5,664 bases of DNA, taken from assembly GCA_030673645.1 (NCBI GenBank), contig DAOVIO010000222.1, positions 1 through 5,664 on the forward strand, read 5' to 3'. The notes beneath the pieces were generated by a model, which made no database searches, had not been told where the DNA came from, and worked only from the letters and a program-made list of their open reading frames with translations. The position numbers and the translations under genes were made by a program. Numbering within the stretch: position 1 is the stretch's first letter; the number at the start of each line of letters is the position of its first letter. Positions 1-5,664 of the stretch are shown here, piece after piece. The DNA comes from JAGLSB01 sp023135955 (lineage in GTDB: Bacteria; Bacteroidota; Bacteroidia; Bacteroidales; GCA-2748055).

Positions 1-801
1 ACTGTTTCGGTGAATTATAAAACATCGGAAGCACGTGATTTAATTGTTGAGTTGCAGTCGGATAACCCGGTTTCAATATACGGCACTACTACTGTTAATA
101 TCCCAAAGGGAGAGGGGAGGGTTGATGTAAGCTTACCGGTGGATATTTCTGTTCCTATAGATGAAGATGCCTACAGCATAGTGGCTTACCTTTCCCGGAG
201 CGGAGGCTCTGTGCAAGATAGTTTTGATAGCATACGCCGTTCAGGAATAGATGTCCTGGCACCTCCGGCATCAGATGCAAGGCTGTCGGATTTAATGGTT
301 GACGGAAGCACTGTGTCTGATTTTTATGAAAGTACTGAAGTGTATGACATTGAGCTACCTGAAGGTACAACAGATGTGCCCGTAGTAACCGCAACAGCCA
401 CAGACGAGAATGCTGATGTTCAGGTTACCAATGCTGAGGGCTTACCCGGAACAGCAACCGTTTTAGTTACGGCAGAGGACGGTATTACAAGCAATACTTA
501 TACCATCAACTTTACTGTAGCCACTCCGACCGTTAGCATTGACAAACCACTAATATCCAATAAGGAATTTGTAGAAATATATCCAAATCCTGTCAATAAA
601 GAGCTTTATTTTCGTTTTCAGGACTCAGGAACACCAAAGAAAATCAGCATCTACAATACCTTCGGCCAACAGCTTTATTGCAATCAGACTAAAAAAGCAG
701 AATTAGAAATTGATGTTAACTCCTTATATGCAAAAGGAATAATAATGATCCGGATAGATTCCGAAGATGATTTTTCCTATCATAGGGTAGTCATCAATTA
801 A
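1..801 (+). CDS. T9SS-secreted protein, C-terminal part (5' end outside window)
   Basis: The frame is open from base 1 to the TAA at 799-801. The GTG at base 10 is an interior valine, not a start, so this is the last 266 residues of a larger protein. In order, numbering from base 1: residues 1-80 form a beta-rich module (motifs YKTSEARDLIVEL, IPKGEGRVDVSLP, YSIVAYLSRSGG) of a kind I associate with C-terminal ends of secreted polysaccharide-degrading enzymes; residues about 91-174 form a cadherin-like beta-sandwich (PF12733 type; ARLSDLMVDG, YDIELPEGT, VLVTAEDGITSNTYTINF); residues about 184-266 form a type A T9SS sorting domain with YPNP, ISIYNTFGQ and a final RVVIN. Such domains direct export through the outer membrane and are normally cleaved off. 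The catalytic domain is not visible, so the activity is unknown; a glycoside hydrolase or lyase is likely from the module and the neighbours. The next gene begins 78 bases downstream on the same strand and may be co-transcribed. Confidence 0.88.
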   Translation, partial: TVSVNYKTSEARDLIVELQSDNPVSIYGTTTVNIPKGEGRVDVSLPVDISVPIDEDAYSIVAYLSRSGGSVQDSFDSIRRSGIDVLAPPASDARLSDLMVDGSTVSDFYESTEVYDIELPEGTTDVPVVTATATDENADVQVTNAEGLPGTATVLVTAEDGITSNTYTINFTVATPTVSIDKPLISNKEFVEIYPNPVNKELYFRFQDSGTPKKISIYNTFGQQLYCNQTKKAELEIDVNSLYAKGIIMIRIDSEDDFSYHRVVIN

Positions 802-840
802 TCCGGGTATAATAGATAAGTTTCTGTTATTAAATGTTTT
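271..840 (+). repeat. Copy 1 of a tail-encoding repeat (cadherin-like domain plus T9SS sorting domain)
   Basis: Bases 271-801 align without any gap to 2377-2907, 531 bases in each. The encoded tails share 129 of 176 residues by hand count (73%). Over the sorting-domain part (541-801 against 2647-2907) 226 of 261 bases match, about 87%. Similarity continues past the stop codon: 27 of 39 bases match between 802-840 and 2908-2946, then it fades. On the left it ends abruptly at the start of the cadherin-like domain; 247-270 does not resemble 2353-2376. The two copies arose by duplication or gene conversion of a tail module. Confidence 0.9.
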
Positions 841-879
841 GATATTTATAAATAACTCACTTATATAAAAGAATAACTA

Positions 880-2907
880 ATGAAAATTAATTTTTTCATA
901 GTACTATTTGTACTGTTTTGTGACGCAATTTTTGCACAGGAGCAAAAGCCTAATATTGTAATGATTGCAGTTGACGATCTGAACGACTGGATAGGTGCTT
1001 ATGGCGGACACCCACAGGTGAAAACGCCAAATATTGATAAACTTGCTGGAAAGAGTATGTTGTTCAGGAATGCGGCTTGTCCGGGACCAGTATGTGGCCC
1101 GTCTCGTTCTGCTTTACTTTCGGGATATATGCCATCAACAACAGGCTGTTATGGCAATGCGGACTATATGTTAAATTCCGAAATAGTACAAAAAAATCCA
1201 ACCATGCCTGAATACTTCTCAAAACACGGTTACATCACCATGTCCAAGGGAAAAATCTTTCATAAACATGATACACCTGATGGAAAAGACGAAGGTCAAT
1301 GGGCTTATGACGTTTGGGAACCAGCAACCGGTGGAGGTGGCATACAAGCCGATAAATTTTATTCCAGAGACCAGGGGATTATTAATGGTCAGGTAATTGA
1401 AAACGCACTTTATACTGAACGCAAAGGATCTCCTTTTGAATTTGGACCAACTGAAAAAGGGATGGAGGCTGCCAAAGATTATATTACTGCAAAATGGTTT
1501 GAGACAAAACTTCAGGATACCTATGATAAGCCATTCTTTATGTTAGTGGGAATTTCAAAGCCTCATTTGCCATTTACTGTGCCCGAAGAGTTTTTCGATA
1601 TGTATGGTCTGGATTCGATTAAGGTGCCCGATTATCATTTAGACGATCTGGATGATATTGTAGATTTTAATGGAAATAAAATGTTTAGTCCTCATCCTGA
1701 CTTCCTGTGGGCATCGCATTATGACATACAGAAAGAAGTTACCCGCGCTTATATGGCCGCTGTTTCATTTGCAGACTCATGTGTAGGAGTAGTGCTTGAT
1801 GCTTTGGAAAACAGCGAATATGCTGATAATACTATTGTAATGCTCTGGGGCGATCATGGATGGCATCTGGGTGAAAAACTAAAATACCGAAAGGCTTCGT
1901 TATGGCGAGAAGCTGTGCAGTTACCTTTTATAGTACATGTTCCCGGTATGACGAATGGCGTGGAATGCACACGTACTGTAAATTTAATTGATATGTATCC
2001 TACACTCATTGATTTGTGTGGTTTGCCTCAAAAAATTTTAGATGGTAAATCAATAAAACCCTTGTTGGAAGAGCCAAAAACTGAGTGGACACCAACACTA
2101 ACTACTTATGGCAAAGGAAAACACTCGGTAATGTCTGAAAAGTGGCATTATATAAAGCATAGTACCAGGGGTGAAGAACTTTATGACCTTGAAAATGACC
2201 CTATGGAATGGACAAATTTAGCATATACGAATGCTCCTGAAATAATACAAATAATAGAAGAATTGAGAGCTTACATTCCCACACAAGAAGAAAATGATGT
2301 TGAACATTCATCGGGAAATGGAGATGGACATAACGATATTATCAAAATTCAAAGAGCTGAAACTGTAAACTATATAACCGATGCCACTTTATCTGATTTG
2401 TCAATTGACGGAGTAAGCATAACGGACTTCTCAGCAAGTAATGAATTGTATACTATTGAACTAGCAGAAGGGACAAGCGAAGTGCCTGTAGTAACGGCCA
2501 CGGCCACAGATGAGAATGCAACAGTTTCAGTAACAGAAGCCGACAGCTTACCTGGAACTACTTCGGTTTTGGTTACTGCAGAAGACAGTGTTACAAGCAA
2601 AACATATATAATAAATTTTACTGTAGCGGCACCAACCGTTAGCATTGAGAAGCCACAAATATCCAATAAGGGATTCGTAGAAATATATCCAAATCCCACC
2701 AATAGTGTGCTTAATTTTCGTTTTCAGGACTCTGGAATAACAAAGAAAATCAGCATTTACAATACCTTCGGCCAATTGCTTAATTGCAATCAGACAAAAA
2801 AATTAGACTTAGAAATTGATGTAAACTCCTTATATACAAAAGGAATATTAATGATCAGAGTAGATTCCCAAGGTATTTTCTCCTATCATAGGGTAGTAAT
2901 CAATTAA
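880..2907 (+). CDS. Secreted type I (formylglycine) sulfatase, iduronate-2-sulfatase-like, with cadherin-like domain and T9SS sorting domain
   Basis: This protein of 675 residues hydrolyses sulfate esters, probably on a sulfated glycan outside the cell. Residues 1-19 are a signal peptide with likely SPase I cleavage at FA|QEQ; Cys14 has Phe before it, so no lipobox. The sulfatase domain spans about 23-467. It has the metal-binding VDD (Asp32, Asp33), the formylglycine motif C72-G-P-S-R76 followed by SALLSG, K125 and H128 in SKGKIFH, H229 in KPHLPF, D325-H326 in WGDHGWHLGE, K338, and the closing ELYDLENDP at 433-441. All expected catalytic positions are present, so it should be active once Cys72 is oxidised by a maturase, none of which is in the window. 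The DDLNDW and GGHPQVKTPNID signatures resemble iduronate-2-sulfatase-like enzymes of algal-glycan degraders; the substrate is inferred only. A hydrophilic linker (468-499), a cadherin-like sandwich (about 500-585) and a sorting domain with YPNP at 603-606 follow. An in-frame TAA at 874 upstream supports this ATG. Confidence 0.95.
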   Translation: MKINFFIVLFVLFCDAIFAQEQKPNIVMIAVDDLNDWIGAYGGHPQVKTPNIDKLAGKSMLFRNAACPGPVCGPSRSALLSGYMPSTTGCYGNADYMLNSEIVQKNPTMPEYFSKHGYITMSKGKIFHKHDTPDGKDEGQWAYDVWEPATGGGGIQADKFYSRDQGIINGQVIENALYTERKGSPFEFGPTEKGMEAAKDYITAKWFETKLQDTYDKPFFMLVGISKPHLPFTVPEEFFDMYGLDSIKVPDYHLDDLDDIVDFNGNKMFSPHPDFLWASHYDIQKEVTRAYMAAVSFADSCVGVVLDALENSEYADNTIVMLWGDHGWHLGEKLKYRKASLWREAVQLPFIVHVPGMTNGVECTRTVNLIDMYPTLIDLCGLPQKILDGKSIKPLLEEPKTEWTPTLTTYGKGKHSVMSEKWHYIKHSTRGEELYDLENDPMEWTNLAYTNAPEIIQIIEELRAYIPTQEENDVEHSSGNGDGHNDIIKIQRAETVNYITDATLSDLSIDGVSITDFSASNELYTIELAEGTSEVPVVTATATDENATVSVTEADSLPGTTSVLVTAEDSVTSKTYIINFTVAAPTVSIEKPQISNKGFVEIYPNPTNSVLNFRFQDSGITKKISIYNTFGQLLNCNQTKKLDLEIDVNSLYTKGILMIRVDSQGIFSYHRVVIN

Positions 2908-2946
2908 TCTGGGCATAACAAGCATGTATTTGTTATTAAGTTTATT
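2377..2946 (+). repeat. Copy 2 of the tail-encoding repeat, at the 3' end of the sulfatase gene
   Basis: This is the partner of 271-840. It starts at codon 500 of the sulfatase, just after the hydrophilic linker, covers the cadherin-like and sorting domains, and runs about 39 bases beyond the TAA. The sorting-domain portion differs from copy 1 at 19 codons with an amino-acid change and at 10 codons with silent change only (hand count over 87 codons), so the protein sequence has drifted almost as readily as the DNA. The strictly kept parts are VEIYPNP, FRFQDSG, KKISIYNTFGQ, LEIDVNSLY and YHRVVIN. Confidence 0.9.
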
Positions 2947-3110
2947 GAGTTAAGATATATTGTAGGCTTCCTTGCAATTGAAATTAATAATTCTCTGGTG
3001 CTCAGGACCTCACCATTGAACTATTATCTATCTACTTCTGAAACATCAGTAGGATTAAATTAGGATGCAAATCAATTAACTTTACTTGAAAGTTTTAATC
3101 ATGTCTTGTT

Positions 3111-3161
3111 ATGAAATATACATTTGCTTTTATTAGCATTTTACTACTATTAAACAGTTGA
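3111..3161 (+). pseudogene. Remnant of a lipoprotein gene start, or a 16-residue leader peptide
   Basis: The ATG at 3111 opens a 16-codon frame, MKYTFAFISILLLLNS, closed by TGA at 3159-3161. It has the shape of a lipoprotein signal peptide: a lysine at position 2, a hydrophobic core and L-N-S just before the position where a lipobox cysteine (TGT or TGC) would stand. TGA is one base from either cysteine codon. Beyond the TGA the frame stays open for 15 more codons until the TGA at 3207-3209, which overlaps the ATG of the next gene at 3206. The likeliest reading is the surviving start of a lost lipoprotein gene. A short regulatory leader or a chance frame in AT-rich DNA are the alternatives. 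It has no homolog that I can name. Confidence 0.4.
3119..3126 (+). promoter_or_regulatory. Possible Bacteroidota -7 promoter element (TACATTTG)
   Basis: TACATTTG fits the TAnnTTTG consensus of Bacteroidota primary-sigma promoters exactly and would give a leader of about 75 bases for the gene at 3206. No TTTG or TTG lies at the usual spacing upstream: the nearest ones leave gaps of 10 and 30 bases. The match also lies inside the remnant frame at 3111-3161, so it may be only former coding sequence. Confidence 0.25.
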
Positions 3162-3205
3162 ACTCTAATAAATAAACTAAGTGATACCAAAAAAGAATTA
3201 AGCCT

Positions 3206-5062
3206 ATGAAATCCATACTAAAAGTAACTCTGCTGTTTCTAAGCATTCCCCTGATTTTTGCATGCACAGAACCAAAGACTATCCATACTTTCGAGATCCA
3301 GGAGATTGTGTTGAATGCTCAAAATACGTATGAAAATCCTTACAAGGAAGTAGAATGCTGGGTGCAGCTTGAGGGACCGGATTTTAACAAAAGGATTTAT
3401 GGTTTCTGGGATGGAGGAAATACTTTTCGGGTAAGAATTGCTGCAACCCTAGCGGGAGACTGGACCTGGACATCCGGTTCAAATCAGGATGATAAAGGAT
3501 TAAATGAAAAATCCGGCAGCTTTCATGCAATCAACTGGACTGAAGAAGAATTGCAGGAAAATCCAAACCGGCGCGGTTATATCAGATCGACTCCAAATGG
3601 CCATGCCTTGCAATATGCAGATGGAACTCCTTTCTTCTTTATAGGTGACACCTGGTGGGCCTCTTCCACCTGGAGGTATCCCTTAACAGGAAAAACACCG
3701 GATCCCAATTGGGAGCCTGGTCCCGAAGGTCTTTCCTTTGAAAATGTAGTAAACTATCGAAAAAAGCAGGGATATAATATGGTTGCGATGATATCCTGCT
3801 ATCCCAACTGGGCTGCTGACGGACTTTCGCGCGAACTCGTTGACGAGAATGGAATTGGTATTCGCCAGGCATGGGAACATTTCGAGACGCCAACGGATGA
3901 AACGCCAACGGCAAAAGATATGCACGATGAATTGGGTAACAGACCTTTCGCAATGAAAAATGGTGGTCCGATGGCTGATTTTGATCAAATAAACCCGGAA
4001 TATTTCAAATCTTTGGATAAGAAATTAGATTACCTGAATTCAGTAGGTTTTATTCCTTTTATTGAAACGATACGTCGTGATCATGGTCCATCCCTGAAGG
4101 CTCATTTCGAATGGCCAAACACCTTTGTAAGGTTTATACAATATGTTGCTGCAAGATATGGTGCACACAATTTAATTTTTAGTCCCGGGCATTTAGACTG
4201 GTTTCCGCCTATACATACCTTAAGTGGCGATGAATTTAATGAGGCATTTGTTGTTTGGTACAAAAAATATGGGGAATTACCTTATGGCCAGCCGGTAACA
4301 ACTATCATGAACGGAGGAACTCATGAGGTCCTTGGTACAGGCGATGAAGTGCCCTGGTTGACCATGCATACTGTCGGTAATAATCCCAGAAATCATGGAT
4401 TTTATCCTATGCTGGAAGAACAGTTTGCAATAGGCAAGCCTGCAGCAAATTTGGAACCCTACTATGCGGGTTGGCCAAGAAAAATTGCAGGTGAATTAGC
4501 TGAAGCAGGCGATGACAGAGATAATTATTTTGCCCGGACTCAAGCCTGGGGAAGCGTCTTTTCTGGTGGTTTAGCAGGCCACATATACGGCACAGGAGCT
4601 TACGATGGTACCACGGTTGGAGAAAATCCCCTTACAGCTATTAATCGTAGATATATCTGGGATGCTTTAAACTACCCTGCTGGAGAACAAGTTGGGTATC
4701 TTCGAAAATTTATCGAACCTGAAGGTACAAAGTTCCAGGAACTTAAATTGGCTTCAGATAATTTGTTTCCTCGAAAATCAAAAAACAGTGAAAAGTTTGG
4801 ACTAGATGGTTGGAGTTTTATGATGCAAACAGCGGATAAGCAATTGTCGATGTTGTATTTTGAGAATGCCTGCGAAATCCCTCTTATAAAAGGTTTTACT
4901 CCAAATTCCGATTACACCTTGTCTTGGTTTAATCCGATTACGGGCGAATGGATGGAAAAACAAAATATAAACTCAAATGAAAATGGTGAAATCAAGCTGG
5001 AAAAATTTCCTGATAATCAAAGCATTTCTACGCAGGATTGGAGTTTGAAAATAATTAAATAA
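3206..5062 (+). CDS. DUF5060/DUF4038 apiosidase-like glycoside hydrolase lipoprotein
   Basis: This protein of 618 residues is a predicted membrane-anchored glycosidase. Residues 1-20 form a lipoprotein signal ending in I-F-A-C20, so it should be lipidated and held at the outer membrane, facing the periplasm or the surface. Residues about 27-107 match DUF5060, an N-terminal beta-sandwich (ENPYKEVECWVQL, GFWDGG at 66-71, GDWTWTSG). Residues about 118-490 form the DUF4038 TIM barrel, starting with RRGYIRSTPNGHAL and ADGTPFFFIGDTWW (D148). Glu417 in NLEPYYAGW is at the position I expect for the catalytic nucleophile. Asp331 in PGHLDW is a candidate second acid. QAWGSVFSGGLAGHIYG is typical of the family. 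Residues about 491-618 are a C-terminal beta-sandwich of the putative collagen-binding type (PF12904-like). Characterised relatives with the DUF4038 fold include GH140 apiosidases, but this member is too distant to assign apiose as substrate. It has no T9SS domain, unlike the upstream pair. An in-frame TGA at 3182 rules out a longer N-terminus. Confidence 0.88.
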   Translation: MKSILKVTLLFLSIPLIFACTEPKTIHTFEIQEIVLNAQNTYENPYKEVECWVQLEGPDFNKRIYGFWDGGNTFRVRIAATLAGDWTWTSGSNQDDKGLNEKSGSFHAINWTEEELQENPNRRGYIRSTPNGHALQYADGTPFFFIGDTWWASSTWRYPLTGKTPDPNWEPGPEGLSFENVVNYRKKQGYNMVAMISCYPNWAADGLSRELVDENGIGIRQAWEHFETPTDETPTAKDMHDELGNRPFAMKNGGPMADFDQINPEYFKSLDKKLDYLNSVGFIPFIETIRRDHGPSLKAHFEWPNTFVRFIQYVAARYGAHNLIFSPGHLDWFPPIHTLSGDEFNEAFVVWYKKYGELPYGQPVTTIMNGGTHEVLGTGDEVPWLTMHTVGNNPRNHGFYPMLEEQFAIGKPAANLEPYYAGWPRKIAGELAEAGDDRDNYFARTQAWGSVFSGGLAGHIYGTGAYDGTTVGENPLTAINRRYIWDALNYPAGEQVGYLRKFIEPEGTKFQELKLASDNLFPRKSKNSEKFGLDGWSFMMQTADKQLSMLYFENACEIPLIKGFTPNSDYTLSWFNPITGEWMEKQNINSNENGEIKLEKFPDNQSISTQDWSLKIIK

Positions 5063-5132
5063 TCTTTTAATATAAGTTCAAATTACATACTTGGTAATAC
5101 CCTTCAATATTAACGTATTTTTTTTAAATCTT

Positions 5133-5664
5133 ATGAAAACTAACAGAAGAAATTTCATCTCAACAGCAGCTTTGGCTGGAGGTGCAGCCATTTTACCATC
5201 TTGTAGAGAAGTCAAATCGGAAACTTCAGAAAAAATTACTGATTATTCAAAACTAGATGAAATTTTAAAACTACCGGTGTTAAAACGTGAACTTTTTTCT
5301 AATCCGGTAATAATTGAGTCTGTTGAATTACTTCTACTAAAAAACAACTGTATATATAGGGTCCGTTCAACCGACGGAGCAGAAGGTATTTCGGCAGGAC
5401 ATCCGTTTGTTGCAGAAGTTAGTTATCCCATGGTTCCGAAAATTCTTGCCGGACATTTCGTGGGAAAAGATGCACGCGATCTGGACCAGTTACTTTTTAA
5501 TGCGGTTGAAAGGAATGTAAAACGACAGGGAATTCCCTTAAATGTACATGTAGCAGGAATAGAGTTTGCTATCCTCGATATGTTGGGAAATATTGCTAAT
5601 AAGCCAGTTGGTCAGCTAATCGGAGATTTAATTAATCCGGAAATTCACATCTATCTCGGGCATC
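5133..5664 (+). CDS. Tat-exported enolase-superfamily (mandelate racemase/muconate lactonizing type) lipoprotein, N-terminal part
   Basis: The ATG at 5133 opens a frame that stays open to the window end: 177 codons plus one base. Residues 3-10 (TNRRNFIS) form a twin-arginine motif, followed by a hydrophobic stretch and L-P-S-C24, a plausible lipobox, so the protein should be folded in the cytoplasm, exported by Tat and lipidated. From about residue 58 the sequence resembles the capping domain of the mandelate racemase/muconate lactonizing branch: IIESVELLLLK, IYRVRSTDGAEGIS, VGKDARDLDQLL, and the helix AGIEFAILDMLGNIANKPVGQLIGD. The barrel with the catalytic lysines and metal-binding acids is beyond the window, so the reaction is unknown. 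Members of this branch dehydrate, cycloisomerise or epimerise sugar acids and related carboxylates. It begins 70 bases after the DUF4038 gene with no clear terminator between, so co-transcription is likely, and processing of an acidic or anhydro-sugar product of that pathway is a reasonable inference. Confidence 0.82.
   Translation, partial: MKTNRRNFISTAALAGGAAILPSCREVKSETSEKITDYSKLDEILKLPVLKRELFSNPVIIESVELLLLKNNCIYRVRSTDGAEGISAGHPFVAEVSYPMVPKILAGHFVGKDARDLDQLLFNAVERNVKRQGIPLNVHVAGIEFAILDMLGNIANKPVGQLIGDLINPEIHIYLGH

Larger units (their letters stand above)
2908..3205 (+). other. 298-base intergenic region between sulfatase and DUF4038 gene
   Basis: The first 39 bases are the fading end of the tail repeat. 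The middle part, about 2947-3110, holds nothing I can name. A weak TGGTG/CACCA inverted repeat (2996-3000 and 3011-3015, 10-base loop) has no T-run and is not a convincing terminator. The last part holds the lipoprotein-start remnant (3111-3161), an overlapping match to the Bacteroidota -7 promoter element, and an A-rich leader before the next ATG. The gap is much longer than the two others in the window (78 and 70 bases), so the gene at 3206 probably has its own promoter or has lost a gene in front of it. Confidence 0.6.

Noticed and set aside
10..12. GTG as a start codon for the first gene
   Set aside because: The frame is open to base 1, and the protein from this GTG would begin inside a beta-sandwich without the signal peptide needed for T9SS export, so it is an interior codon.
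155..394. Minus-strand open frame inside the first gene
   Set aside because: It lies wholly within a well-supported coding region, is rich in Leu, His and Cys without domain pattern, and is a shadow frame.
2370..2775. Two overlapping minus-strand open frames in the sulfatase tail
   Set aside because: They oppose the conserved cadherin-like and sorting domains, overlap each other and show no motif. They are shadow frames of the repeat-encoded tail.
271..2946. The paired repeat as an insertion sequence or transposon ends
   Set aside because: Both copies are direct, in frame, and encode functional domain tails with conserved motifs. No transposase or terminal inverted repeats are present.
2996..3015. 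TGGTG/CACCA inverted repeat after the sulfatase gene
   Set aside because: A 5-base stem with a 10-base loop and no following T-run does not support a terminator or operator.
2908..3063. Frame open for 51 codons after the sulfatase TAA, up to TAG at 3061
   Set aside because: It lacks a good start, the translation shows no recognisable motif, and the first part is only the fading 3' flank of the tail repeat. Chance or old decayed sequence is more likely than read-through.
3639..3988. Two minus-strand open frames inside the DUF4038 gene
   Set aside because: They overlap each other in different frames, oppose conserved barrel sequence and have no recognisable product.
5096..5125. AATAC/GTATT inverted repeat followed by eight Ts, before the enolase-type gene
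   Set aside because: The stem is only 5 AT-rich base pairs with a 14-base loop, too weak to call a terminator.

Overview
The window reads as part of a polysaccharide-degradation locus of a Bacteroidota bacterium, probably marine and able to use algal glycans. The main evidence is two type IX secretion system (T9SS) C-terminal sorting domains, which are confined to this phylum and its close relatives. AT-rich DNA, A-rich leaders without Shine-Dalgarno sites, a formylglycine sulfatase and a DUF5060/DUF4038 glycosidase-like lipoprotein agree with this. Genus and substrate cannot be read from these bases.

Layout, all on the + strand: (1) bases 1-801, the 3' end of a T9SS-secreted protein whose catalytic part lies upstream; only a beta-sandwich module, a cadherin-like domain and the sorting domain are visible. 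(2) 880-2907, a complete secreted type I sulfatase with the same cadherin-like plus sorting-domain tail. (3) 2908-3205, a 298-base gap holding a tiny frame that looks like the start of a lipoprotein gene ended by TGA exactly where the lipobox cysteine is expected. (4) 3206-5062, a complete lipoprotein with DUF5060, an apiosidase-like DUF4038 barrel and a C-terminal beta-sandwich. (5) 5133 to the window end, the N-terminal 177 residues of an enolase-superfamily protein with a twin-arginine lipoprotein signal.

The four genes suggest a spatially ordered pathway (inference): secreted, probably surface-attached enzymes including a desulfating one; a membrane-anchored glycosidase; then an enolase-type lyase, isomerase or dehydratase on the outer side of the inner membrane. 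No SusC/SusD pair, regulator or sulfatase maturase is in view.

The most notable structures are the gap-free 531-base repeat encoding the shared tails of genes 1 and 2 (129 of 176 residues identical by hand count), the lipoprotein-start remnant before gene 3, and the exported enolase-superfamily protein. I see no mobile element, RNA gene or CRISPR array, and no clearly new system. The window looks like a carbohydrate locus with some unusual details.
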